Positions 8,806-17,315 of a DNA stretch of 64,000 nucleotides are shown here, piece by piece. A model generated the notes under the pieces. It saw only the letters and a program-made list of their open reading frames with translations, did no database searches and had not been told where the DNA came from. The stretch comes from Vogesella alkaliphila (lineage in GTDB: Bacteria; Pseudomonadota; Gammaproteobacteria; Burkholderiales; Chromobacteriaceae). Within the stretch, counting starts at the first letter, position 1. Every line of letters begins with the position of its first letter. A program made the position numbers and the translations under genes. The stretch spans positions 83,641-147,640 of the forward strand of contig NZ_BMYW01000003.1 of the NCBI RefSeq assembly GCF_014652475.1. Reading direction: 5' to 3'.

Positions 8806-9813
8806 TTAGACGTGCAGCAGCGCCATCTTCAGCGGGTGCTTGCCGTCGAAGGACGGGAAGTCGGCTTCCGGGGTGATCCACTCCACCTCGCGCACGGTGC
8901 GGCCAACCTTGGCGGCGCTGCGCTTGAGCTGGTCCAGCCAGGCGTCGGCATCGACCTGCGCCACGTTGTTGCAGCAGATGATGATGCCGCCCTCGGCGGT
9001 GGCCAGCAGCGCCGGCTTGAACAGCGCCGGGTAGTCGTTGATCAGGTCGACCACGCCGAACGGGCTCTTGGCGTAGCGCGGCGGATCGAGGAACACCAGG
9101 TCGAACTGGCGCGCTTCCAGCGGCTGGAACGGGGGCATCTTCTTGCCGCGCACCATCTTGGCCTGGCCGATGCCGGCCAGCTGGCGGATGGCCGGGAAGA
9201 AGTCGCTCTGCACGCAGCGCGGGCGGGTAGCCAGGGTGTTGAGCTTGGCGTTGCCGCGCGCCACGCGCAGGCTGGATTCGGCGAAGTCCACGTTCATCAC
9301 GAAGCTGGCGCCGGCCTTGGCGGCGGCGACGCCGACACCGCCGGTGTAGGCGAACAGGTTGAGCACGCTCTTGCCCTCGGCCAGCTGCATCACGCGGCGG
9401 CGGCCGGCGCGCAGGTCGAGGAACAGCCACGGGTCCTGGCCGTCGTGACGCGCCTCGAAGTGGTAGTTGACGCCCAGCTCGCTGATCACGCGCGGCTGCT
9501 GCGCCGCGACCAGCTCTTCCTCGCTCAGCGCGTTGCCGATGCGCGAGTTGCTGCTGCTGCGGTCGTTGTACACCGCGTGCAGGCCCAGCGGCGCGTAGTG
9601 GGCGAGGATGGTCTGGTGCTCGTCGTCGCTGAGCGGGGTGTGGAAGGTCTGGATCAGCAGCACATCGCCGTAACGGTCGATGGTCAGGCCGTCGCGGCCC
9701 TCGACGCTGCCGTGAAACAGGCGGTAGGCGTTGGTGTTTTCGTCTTGCAGTTGCGCCAGCAGCGCGGTGCGCTGGGCATCGGCGGCTTGCAGCAGGGGCA
9801 GCAGTGTGGACAT
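8806..9813 (-). CDS. Class I SAM-dependent rRNA methyltransferase, RlmI/RlmK-like (COG1092)
   Basis: The protein (335 residues) has the Rossmann methyltransferase core: motif I in VLNLFAYTGGVGVAAAKAGA near 180 and a DPPR motif in DLVFLDPPRYAKS near 250. An N-terminal part with YRLFHGSVEGRDGLTIDRYGD is typical of enzymes that modify C5 of cytosine in 23S rRNA. It is shorter than E. coli RlmI (396) and lacks a full PUA domain, so the exact target base is unsure. ATG 9811-9813 is chosen because longer versions read into GC-rich sequence with no family similarity. One copy of the TGCGGCCAACCTTG word lies in the gene (8898-8911), coding part of AAKVGR. Confidence 0.75.
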   Translation of the reverse strand: MSTLLPLLQAADAQRTALLAQLQDENTNAYRLFHGSVEGRDGLTIDRYGDVLLIQTFHTPLSDDEHQTILAHYAPLGLHAVYNDRSSSNSRIGNALSEEELVAAQQPRVISELGVNYHFEARHDGQDPWLFLDLRAGRRRVMQLAEGKSVLNLFAYTGGVGVAAAKAGASFVMNVDFAESSLRVARGNAKLNTLATRPRCVQSDFFPAIRQLAGIGQAKMVRGKKMPPFQPLEARQFDLVFLDPPRYAKSPFGVVDLINDYPALFKPALLATAEGGIIICCNNVAQVDADAWLDQLKRSAAKVGRTVREVEWITPEADFPSFDGKHPLKMALLHV

Positions 9814-9946
9814 GGCTTCTCGCAATTCCTGAAAAAAGTGCGGCCGGTGGTCATCTTGCCCCGGCCGAGAATGGCGGAATTGTACGCTGATACCGCCACC
9901 GCTGTCGCAGCCGGTGTGGCGTCGCCGCAACCCGCCGCCGCGCTCT

Positions 9947-9960
9947 TGCGGCCAACCTTT
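9947..9960 (+). repeat. Uptake-sequence-like 14-mer, representative single copy
   Basis: TGCGGCCAACCTTT lies in the 146-base gap between the methyltransferase and DUF1304 genes. Other exact core copies (GCGGCCAACCTT, either strand) begin near 8899, 11622, 17299, 17953, 21416, 23185, 25702, 25720, 29251, 30271, 34885, 38146, 39819, 41452, 42337, 42355, 48556, 49998, 51831, 55216, 55714, 58573, 63356 and 63447. GCGGCCAACGTT variants lie near 13499, 32251, 38187, 39011, 45026, 45206, 60405 and 61939. The function is inferred from the pattern only. Confidence 0.75.
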
Positions 9961-10313
9961 TAGGCCAGCCACCACAGCGCCAGCGCCACGGTCGCCGGCA
10001 ATGCCTGCACCCACAGGATCTTGCGGCTGGCGGTGGCGGCGCCGAACACGCCGGCGACGATCACGCAGCCGAGGAAGAAGGGCGCGACGGCGGCGGGGCT
10101 GCCCGGCAGCAGGCTCCACAGCAGGCCGGCGGCGAGAAAGCCGTTGTACAAGCCCTGGTTGGCGGCCAGCACGCGGCTGGCGACGGCGAATTCCGGCGTC
10201 AGGCCGAAGGCGCGGCGTCCGGCCGGGCGCGTCCACAAGAACATTTCCAGCACCATGATGTAGACATGGATCAGCGCGACCACGGCGACGGCGAGACTGG
10301 CGGCGAGTGTCAT
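9960..10313 (-). CDS. DUF1304 family small membrane protein
   Basis: This 117-residue protein contains about four hydrophobic helices and the family signature LIHVYIMVLEMFLWTRPAGRRAFGL near residues 15-39, then a QGLYNGFLAAGL segment. DUF1304 proteins are inner-membrane proteins of unknown function. The gene lies 11 bases downstream of a thioesterase gene on the same strand and probably shares its promoter and the TetR operator at 10791-10814. That would make it part of a small repressible operon. The family call is confident; the role is unknown. Confidence 0.85.
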   Translation of the reverse strand: MTLAASLAVAVVALIHVYIMVLEMFLWTRPAGRRAFGLTPEFAVASRVLAANQGLYNGFLAAGLLWSLLPGSPAAVAPFFLGCVIVAGVFGAATASRKILWVQALPATVALALWWLA

Positions 10314-10324
10314 AGCGGCTCCGT

Positions 10325-10777
10325 TCAGGCGCTTTGCGGCAGCGGCAGCGCGGCGAAATCGGCGCTGCGCGGCAAGGCGGCGAGGATGGCGGCCAGCACC
10401 GGCGGCGGCGCGATCAGCTTGCGGCTGCGCAGGTCCAGCCAGGCGCCGGCCACCTCGTACACCGCGGCCAGGGTGCCGTCCGCCTTGCGCATTTCCTGGC
10501 GAATGTGCCAGCGGCTGTTGTCCGGGCTGGCGGCGGCGATCAGCACATTGATGCTAAGGCGTTCCCCCAGGTTCACCTCGCGGCGATAATCGGTGCTTTC
10601 GCGGAACAGCACCGGGCCGAAGCCCTGGCGTTTGAATTCGTTGGCGCCGAAGCCGGCCGCCTGCAGCCACTCCAGCCGGGTGTGGGTGCACAGGTCGGCG
10701 TAGGCGCTGTGGCGCATGTGCTGGTTGGCGTCGATATCGGCCCAGCGGACCTCGACGACCTTGCTGAATGCGGTCAT
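10325..10777 (-). CDS. Hotdog-fold acyl-CoA thioesterase (4HBT family)
   Basis: The 150-residue hotdog-fold protein begins with the 4HBT active-site block RWADIDANQHMRHSAYADLC; the Asp at about 14-16 is the expected catalytic acid, followed by the long helix THTRLEWLQAAG. Members hydrolyse acyl-CoA or aryl-CoA thioesters in the cytoplasm. The gene diverges from a TetR regulator, with a palindromic operator between them starting 13 bases from its start codon, and it precedes a DUF1304 gene. The substrate cannot be read from the sequence. Confidence 0.85.
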   Translation of the reverse strand: MTAFSKVVEVRWADIDANQHMRHSAYADLCTHTRLEWLQAAGFGANEFKRQGFGPVLFRESTDYRREVNLGERLSINVLIAAASPDNSRWHIRQEMRKADGTLAAVYEVAGAWLDLRSRKLIAPPPVLAAILAALPRSADFAALPLPQSA

Positions 10778-10790
10778 GAGTGTGATTCCT

Positions 10791-10814
10791 AAAATAGAAC
10801 GATCGTGCTATTTT
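10791..10814. promoter_or_regulatory. Palindromic TetR-type operator
   Basis: AAAATAG and CTATTTT flank the centre ACGATCGT, giving a 24-bp palindrome with a single mismatched pair. It sits between the divergent thioesterase and TetR genes, so the repressor probably controls both itself and the thioesterase-DUF1304 operon. Confidence 0.75.
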
Positions 10815-10843
10815 GCACGAAGACAGCGGCAAGGCAAGCAGCG

Positions 10844-11437
10844 ATGACGAAAAAGGCGGCAACGAGAGAGGCAATTCTGCAACAGGCGCTGGCGCTGGCC
10901 AGCCAGGTCGGCGTCAGCGGGCTGACCATCGGCAGCCTGGCGGCGGCCAGCGGCCTGTCGAAAAGCGGGCTGTTCGCCCACTTCGGCAGCAAGGAGGCGC
11001 TGCAGCTGGCGGTGGTGCTGGCGGCGCAGCAGCAGTTCGTCGTCGAGACGGTGCAGCCGGCGCTGGCGCTGCCGCGCGGCATGGCGCGGCTGACGGCGCT
11101 GTTCGACGGCTGGCTGGCGCGCATGGAGCAGGGACGCTACCCCGGCGGCTGCCCGCTGCTGGCGGCGGCCTACGAGTTCGACGACCAGCCCGGCGCGGTG
11201 CGCGAGGCGCTGGTGGCCGGCCAGCGCTGGCAGCGCGACACGCTGCAGCGACTGCTGCAGCAGGCCTGCGACGCCGGCGAGCTGGCGGCGGATTGCGACG
11301 TGGCGCTACTGGCCTTCATGCTGTTCGGGCTGGTGCAGAGCGCGCACCACGACCAGCAGCTGCTGGACAGCGCCGACGGCGTGGCGCTGGCACGGCGCGG
11401 CTTTGCGCGGCTGATGGCGATGCACCAGGCCGGCTGA
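10844..11437 (+). CDS. TetR/AcrR family transcriptional repressor
   Basis: This is a 197-residue repressor with an N-terminal TetR helix-turn-helix: TREAILQQALALASQVGVSGLTIGSLAAASGLSKSGLFAHFGSKEALQLAV spans residues 5-56. The C-terminal part (HAAD-poor, helical, about residues 75-190) is the ligand-binding and dimer domain. I placed the start at ATG 10844 (MTKKAATREAIL); an upstream GTG at 10805 lies inside the operator and would add 13 unlikely residues. It diverges from the thioesterase gene and ends 7 bases before the convergent yaeQ gene. The inducer is unknown; a fatty or aromatic acyl compound is plausible given the neighbour. Confidence 0.88.
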   Translation: MTKKAATREAILQQALALASQVGVSGLTIGSLAAASGLSKSGLFAHFGSKEALQLAVVLAAQQQFVVETVQPALALPRGMARLTALFDGWLARMEQGRYPGGCPLLAAAYEFDDQPGAVREALVAGQRWQRDTLQRLLQQACDAGELAADCDVALLAFMLFGLVQSAHHDQQLLDSADGVALARRGFARLMAMHQAG

Positions 11438-11444
11438 GCGCCGC

Positions 11445-11996
11445 TCAGCGCTCGCCGCTGCCGTACAGCCGCTGCGGGGTGACGGCGACGCTGCCTTTTT
11501 CCGACGACAGCCACAGCGTGCCGTCCTGGATGGTGGCGTTGAGCTGCATGCTGCGCTCGCACAGCGCGGCCAGCTCGGCCAGCGTTTCCGGCGCGATGCT
11601 GAAGACGTTGAGGTGGTCGAAGCGGCCAACCTTGCCTTCCATGCCCTGCCACCAGATGTCGGCGGCGCGGCCGCCGTAGCTGTACAGCCACACCTTGGCG
11701 GCGCGGCCGCAGGCCTTGCGCAGGCGCTTCTCGTCCGGCTCGCCCAGCTCGATCCACTCCTCGATCTCGTCGCTGAAGTTCTTGCGCCACAGGTCCGGCT
11801 CGTCGTCGTCGCTGATGCCGCGGGTGAAGGCCATGTACTCGCCGGCGTGCAGCGCGAACACCGCGATGCGCAGCATCATGCGTTCGATGGTTTCCGACGG
11901 GTGCTGCGCGATGGTCAGGCTATGGCTGTCGTAATAGCCGCGATCCATGTCGGAAATGGTGAGATCGGCTTTGTAGATGGTGGCTTTCAGTGCCAT
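11445..11996 (-). CDS. yaeQ: YaeQ family protein
   Basis: This 183-residue protein opens with MALKATIYKADLTISDMDRGYYDSHSLTIAQHPSET and carries WIELGEPDEKRLRKACGRAAKV, both hallmarks of YaeQ. The family has a PD-(D/E)XK nuclease-like fold, and its cellular role is not settled; early claims of a transcriptional role in E. coli have not been firmly supported. The gene stands alone, convergent with the TetR gene. An exact copy of the repeat word (11621-11634) lies within it, coding part of GKVGRF. Confidence 0.9.
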   Translation of the reverse strand: MALKATIYKADLTISDMDRGYYDSHSLTIAQHPSETIERMMLRIAVFALHAGEYMAFTRGISDDDEPDLWRKNFSDEIEEWIELGEPDEKRLRKACGRAAKVWLYSYGGRAADIWWQGMEGKVGRFDHLNVFSIAPETLAELAALCERSMQLNATIQDGTLWLSSEKGSVAVTPQRLYGSGER

Positions 11997-12151
11997 GGGG
12001 GCTTTCGCTGGGGAAGGTTGCGGTCAAGGCCGGCAGTGTACCGCTTTTGCCCCGCCCGCGCCCGTGGCGGCGGGTACTATTGCCGCTTGGCGGCAGCATC
12101 TGCCTGGGATAGGCTGCTGGGTAACGAAAAATGGCGCAGGCCGGGGTGAAT

Positions 12152-12937
12152 ATGACGCTGTTACGCAATTTCATGCTCTTGCTGCTGCTGGCATGGTCGC
12201 TGCCGGCGCTGGCCGCCGACGCGCCGCTGCGGGTGCGTTTCTCCAACCCGGCCTACCCGCCGTTCATGGGCGAGCAGCTGCCGCGTGGCGGCATCCTGTC
12301 GGCGGTGGTGAGCGAGGTGTTCCGCCGCGGCCAGGTCAGCGTCCGCTACGGCTGGTATCCCAACCATCGCGCCATCCAGCTGGCGCGCAACGGCGACGTC
12401 GACGGCAGCCTCGGCTGGACGCCGAACGAGGAGCGGCAGCGCGACCTGCTGTTTTCCGAGCCGGTGATGTCGTTCCGCATGGTGCTGTTCCAGCGCGCCG
12501 GCGAAAGCTACCCGTGGCAGACGCTGGCCGATCTCGCGCCCTACCGTTTCGGCATCACCGCTGGCAATTTCTACTCCGACGCCTTCGGCAGCCTGCAGCA
12601 GCAGGGCGTGCTGAAGGTCGACGTCGCCGGCGACGACAACAGCAATCTGCGCAAGCTGCTGGCCGGCCGCATCGACCTGTTCCCGATGGAGTGGGAGGCC
12701 GGGCAGCTGCTGGTACGCAGCACGCTGCGCCCGCACCAGGCGCGGCAGCTGGTGCCGCAGGCGCGCGAGTACTGGACCACGCCGCTGTGCGTGGCGGTGT
12801 CACGCAAGCATCCGCAGGCGGCCGAGCTGATCGCCCGCTTCAACCGCGAACTGCGCAAGATGCGCGACAGCGGCGAGCTGGCGCGGCTGGTCGCGCAGAC
12901 GCGGCAGCAGGTGTACGCCCGCCTCGGCGTCGGCTGA
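12152..12937 (+). CDS. Periplasmic amino-acid-type solute-binding protein
   Basis: The 261-residue precursor has a clear signal peptide (MTLLRNFMLLLLLAWSLPA, cleavage after ALA near residue 22) followed by a bacterial extracellular family 3 binding fold: LRVRFSNPAYPPFMG, DGSLGWTPNEERQRDLLFSEPVM and FGITAGNFYSDAFG. ATG 12152 follows the Shine-Dalgarno GGGGTGA at 7 bases; an upstream ATG at 12131 has no ribosome site. No ABC permease or ATPase gene is adjacent, so it is an orphan binding protein. Such orphans may serve a distant transporter or a sensor. It ends 3 bases before the convergent paiB-like gene. Confidence 0.82.
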   Translation: MTLLRNFMLLLLLAWSLPALAADAPLRVRFSNPAYPPFMGEQLPRGGILSAVVSEVFRRGQVSVRYGWYPNHRAIQLARNGDVDGSLGWTPNEERQRDLLFSEPVMSFRMVLFQRAGESYPWQTLADLAPYRFGITAGNFYSDAFGSLQQQGVLKVDVAGDDNSNLRKLLAGRIDLFPMEWEAGQLLVRSTLRPHQARQLVPQAREYWTTPLCVAVSRKHPQAAELIARFNRELRKMRDSGELARLVAQTRQQVYARLGVG

Positions 12938-12940
12938 CGG

Positions 12941-13549
12941 CTATGGCCGCGGTGCCTGCGCCATGCGCGCCGCCAGCTGGCGCTGTTCGCCGTCGCCCGC
13001 CTGCAGCGCGGCGATCACCGCGGCCACGTCCGCCGGGCTGCGGTTCTGGCTCAGTTTCTCCTTCACCTCCCAGCGCGTGACCCGCAGCCGGAAGCCGACG
13101 ATGGCGCGCTGCATCGCCGCCAGCGCCTGGTCCGGCACCGCCGCCGGCGTCCAGCCGTCCGGCCCTTCGAAACGCGCGGCCAGTTGCGCCAGCAGCGCGG
13201 CCAGCTCGTCGCCGCTCACCGCCTCGGCCTGGCCGTGGGCGTGCGCCACGCGGTAGTTCCAGGTCGGCACCATGCCGGGGCTGGCGTACCAGCGCGGCGA
13301 CACGTAGCCGTGCTCGCCGTGAAAGATGGCGACGCTGGGCGAGTGCAGCAGCGCGGCGCTGTGGCCGTTGGCGGCAGCGAGGTGGCCGAGCAGGCAGTCC
13401 GGATCGTGCGGATCGGGCAGCAGCACCAGGTGGCTGAGCCACGGCGTGTCCGGCTGCTGGGTGAGCAGCGTGGCAAACGGGAACTCGGCGGCGAGGCTGC
13501 GGCCAACGTTGGCTGCGGCGGCAAAGGACGGGGGCTGGTACAGGGGCAT
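12941..13549 (-). CDS. PaiB-type FMN-binding protein
   Basis: The 202-residue product starts MPLYQPPSFAAAANVGRSLAAEFPFATLL and contains HLVLLPDPHDPDCLLGHLAAAN and VSPRWYASPGMVPTWNYRVAHAHG, the conserved flavin-binding core of the PaiB family. The C-terminal IVGFRLRVTRWEVKEKLSQNRSPAD block is also characteristic. In Bacillus subtilis PaiB is a negative regulator of degradative and sporulation genes; most relatives are uncharacterised split-barrel flavoproteins. ATG 13547-13549 is preferred to upstream ATGs in Pro/Arg-rich sequence. A GCGGCCAACGTT repeat variant (13499) encodes part of AANVGR. Confidence 0.85.
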   Translation of the reverse strand: MPLYQPPSFAAAANVGRSLAAEFPFATLLTQQPDTPWLSHLVLLPDPHDPDCLLGHLAAANGHSAALLHSPSVAIFHGEHGYVSPRWYASPGMVPTWNYRVAHAHGQAEAVSGDELAALLAQLAARFEGPDGWTPAAVPDQALAAMQRAIVGFRLRVTRWEVKEKLSQNRSPADVAAVIAALQAGDGEQRQLAARMAQAPRP

Positions 13550-13640
13550 GGCGGGCTCCGGGGGCAGGGTCATGGCCCGATGCTGCCGTGCCGGTGGCTC
13601 CCTGCCCAGTGCCACTTTCCGCCCTTGTCGCGGGGCCAGT

Positions 13641-13673
13641 AAAAAAGCCAGCGCCGGCGGGGCCGGGGCTGGC
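13641..13673 (-). terminator. Intrinsic terminator of pobA
   Basis: GCCAGCGCCGGC and GCCGGGGCTGGC pair as an 11-of-12 stem, with A6 on the plus strand giving U6 in the leftward transcript, 32 bases after the pobA stop. Confidence 0.7.
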
Positions 13674-13704
13674 AAAAACCATCGGAGGGGAAGTAAACGG
13701 CGGC

Positions 13705-14961
<1,257 letters not shown>

Positions 14962-15032
14962 TCAGCAGCAGGCGACATAACAGGCAATTTCAGGTAAAAA
15001 AACAGGACTTTTCGCAGAAGCGCACGGGGAAA

Positions 15033-15974
15033 ATGATGTTGGGGCACGGCAGGGACGTTCCGGTATTCAAGCTGTATGGCGAGGGCGCGGCGTGGCCGAC
15101 GCCGGACCTGCTGCACTGCGAAAGCATCTCCAGCCGCAGCCAGCGCCACGGCTGGGAGATCGACCAGCACCGCCACGCCGACCTGTACCAGCTGCTGTAC
15201 GTGCGTCGCGGCCCGGCGACGCTGTTCATCGAGGAGCACTGCACGCCGGTGGCGGTGCCGGTGATCCAGGTGGTGCCGGCGATGTGCGTGCACGGCTTCC
15301 AGTTTCACGACAGCATCGACGGCTACATCATCACGCTGGCGGCGCCGCTGGTGACCTGGCTGCAGGAGTGCCTGGCCAACTGCCCGCCTCTGCTGCAGCA
15401 GCCGGGCTGCTACGCCGCCGACGCCGAGCTGGACGCGCTGTTTCTCGCCATCGCCCGCGAATACGCGACCCCCGCCGCCGGCCGCGACGTGCTGCTGCGC
15501 TCGCTGCTGTGCGCGCTGCTGGTGCTGCTCAGCCGGCAGCTGCCGCAGGCGGCGAACAGCGAGGACCGCCCCGACCGCGGCCAGCCGCAGCTGGTGAAGT
15601 TCACCGCGCTGGTGGAACAGCACTACGCCGCGCACTGGCCGATCAGCCGCTACGCGCGGCAGCTGGGCGTCACCAGCGCCCATCTCAACAGCGTCTGCCG
15701 CCGCCTGAGCGGGCACAGCGCGCTGCAGATCGTGCACCAGCGCCAGCTGCTGGAGGCGAAACGCAACCTGATCTACACCGTGCTGACGGTGAGCCAGATC
15801 GCCGACGTGCTCGGTTTTGCCGAGCCGGCCTACTTCATCCGCTTCTTCCGCCGCCTCACCGGCGTCACCCCGCGCGTGTTCCGCCAGCGCGGCGGCGTGG
15901 TGCCGGCGCTGCCCGCGCCGGCGGCAAAGCGTCATAATGGCGGCTCCGCCCCGGCAAGCGAGCACCCCTCTTGA
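15033..15974 (+). CDS. pobR: AraC-family regulator of pobA (PobR-like)
   Basis: This 313-residue protein has an N-terminal cupin sensor (WEIDQHRHADLYQLLYVRRGPATLFIEE, ending near residue 75) and a C-terminal AraC DNA-binding domain with two helix-turn-helices (ISRYARQLGVTSAHLNSVCRRLSG and VSQIADVLGFAEPAYFIRFFRRLTGVTP). ATG 15033 follows GGGGA at a good distance and gives MMLGHGRDVPVFKLYGE, the start seen in PobR-type proteins. Position, divergent from pobA, supports activation of pobA in response to 4-hydroxybenzoate. Its stop overlaps the TTG start of the next gene. Confidence 0.85.
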   Translation: MMLGHGRDVPVFKLYGEGAAWPTPDLLHCESISSRSQRHGWEIDQHRHADLYQLLYVRRGPATLFIEEHCTPVAVPVIQVVPAMCVHGFQFHDSIDGYIITLAAPLVTWLQECLANCPPLLQQPGCYAADAELDALFLAIAREYATPAAGRDVLLRSLLCALLVLLSRQLPQAANSEDRPDRGQPQLVKFTALVEQHYAAHWPISRYARQLGVTSAHLNSVCRRLSGHSALQIVHQRQLLEAKRNLIYTVLTVSQIADVLGFAEPAYFIRFFRRLTGVTPRVFRQRGGVVPALPAPAAKRHNGGSAPASEHPS

Positions 15975-17293
15975 GCAAATACGGCACCATCGTCCAGCAG
16001 GTCATCGACAGCATCGAACACGGCAGCTACCAGGCCGGCGACGCGCTGCCCTCGCTGCGCCAGCTGGTGGCACAGCACGCGGTCAGCCTCAATACCGCGC
16101 GCCGCGCCTACTACGAGCTGGAGCGGCTGGGCTACGTCGAGGCGCACGCCCGCAGCGGCTACGTGGTCGCCGCCGGCGCGCTGCACGGCGCCGACAGGTT
16201 GGCCGCACCGCTGGGCGCGCCCTTCATCGACACCGCGCTGTACGACACCCGGCCGCTGACGCACGCCTTCATCGGTGCCATGCGCCGCTACGACCAGGCG
16301 CTGGCGGAGCCGGCGCTGGCCGGGCTGCCGGCCTTGCGCCGCCAGATCGCGCAGCAGGCGCACGCCGAGGGCTGGCGGCTGCAGGCCGACGACGTGCTGG
16401 TGACCTGCGGCGGCATGGAGGCGCTGTCGCTGGCCATCGCCGCGGTCACCCACGGCATCGCCGACCCCTGCGTCGCGGTGCTGCTGCCGGCCTTCCCCGG
16501 CCTGCTCGGCTGGCTGGGCGAGCACGGCGTGCGCGTGCTGCCGCTGGTGGCGGACGCCGACGACCGCCTGCCGCTGGCGGCGCTGGCGCAGGCGCTGGCC
16601 GCCGGCGAGGTGCACGCCATCGCGCTGATGAGCGCCTTCTGCCACCCGCACGGCCGCTCGCTGCCGGCGGCCAGCCAGCAGGCGCTGCTGGTGCTGGCGC
16701 AGCAGTTCGACGTGCCGCTGATCGAGGACGACGCCTACCGCCATCTCGGTTTTGCCGACGCGGTGCCGCAGCCGCTGAAGGCGCTGGACCACGACGGCCG
16801 CGTGCTGTTGTGCAGCACCTTTTCCAAGTCGCTGGCACCGGGCTACCGCGTCGGCTGGCTGGCGCCGGGCCGCTACGCCGACATCGTGCGCCGGTTGAAA
16901 CTGGCGCACACGCTGGCGTCGCCGCTGCCCAACCAGCTGGCGCTGGCGGAGCTGCTGGCCGGCGGCCGCCACCTGCCGCTGCTGGCGCGGCTGCGCGGCC
17001 TGCTGGCGCAGAAGGTGCGCGCGCTGGAGGCGGCACTGCAGCCGCGGCTGCCGGACGGCGTGCTGCTGCGCGCGGCGGAGGGCGGTTACTTCGTGTGGCT
17101 GGAGCGGCTGCCCTGCGACAGCGTGCAGCTGGCGGCCGAGGCCGAGCGCGCGGGCATCGTGCTGGCGCCCGGCACCCTGTGCCTGCCGGGCGAGGCCGGT
17201 CGCCGCGCGCTGCGGCTGAACGCCAGCTATTTCGATCCGCTGCGGCAGCAGGCGGCACTGGACTGGCTGGCGCGCGCGCTGCGCCAGGGGTGA
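15971..17293 (+). CDS. MocR-type GntR regulator fused to aminotransferase fold
   Basis: The 440-residue protein combines an N-terminal GntR winged helix (IVQQVIDSIEHGSYQAGDALPSLRQLVAQHAVSLNTARRAYYELERLGYV) with a fold-type I PLP aminotransferase domain from about residue 90. The PLP lysine lies in LLCSTFSKSLAPGYRVGW near 288, and IEDDAYRHLGF holds the Asp that contacts the ring nitrogen. Such proteins sense PLP or amino-compound adducts and control transport or biosynthesis genes. The start is an unusual TTG whose last two bases begin the stop codon of the AraC gene, so the two are co-translated. The target genes are not evident. Confidence 0.85.
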   Translation: MSKYGTIVQQVIDSIEHGSYQAGDALPSLRQLVAQHAVSLNTARRAYYELERLGYVEAHARSGYVVAAGALHGADRLAAPLGAPFIDTALYDTRPLTHAFIGAMRRYDQALAEPALAGLPALRRQIAQQAHAEGWRLQADDVLVTCGGMEALSLAIAAVTHGIADPCVAVLLPAFPGLLGWLGEHGVRVLPLVADADDRLPLAALAQALAAGEVHAIALMSAFCHPHGRSLPAASQQALLVLAQQFDVPLIEDDAYRHLGFADAVPQPLKALDHDGRVLLCSTFSKSLAPGYRVGWLAPGRYADIVRRLKLAHTLASPLPNQLALAELLAGGRHLPLLARLRGLLAQKVRALEAALQPRLPDGVLLRAAEGGYFVWLERLPCDSVQLAAEAERAGIVLAPGTLCLPGEAGRRALRLNASYFDPLRQQAALDWLARALRQG

Positions 17294-17297
17294 GCGC

Positions 17298-17311
17298 TGC
17301 GGCCAACCTTG
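17298..17311 (+). repeat. Uptake-sequence-like word between convergent genes
   Basis: CTGCGGCCAACCTT fills most of the 22-base gap between the stop codons of the MocR-type and ccoG genes. Confidence 0.7.
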
Positions 17312-17315
17312 TCGC

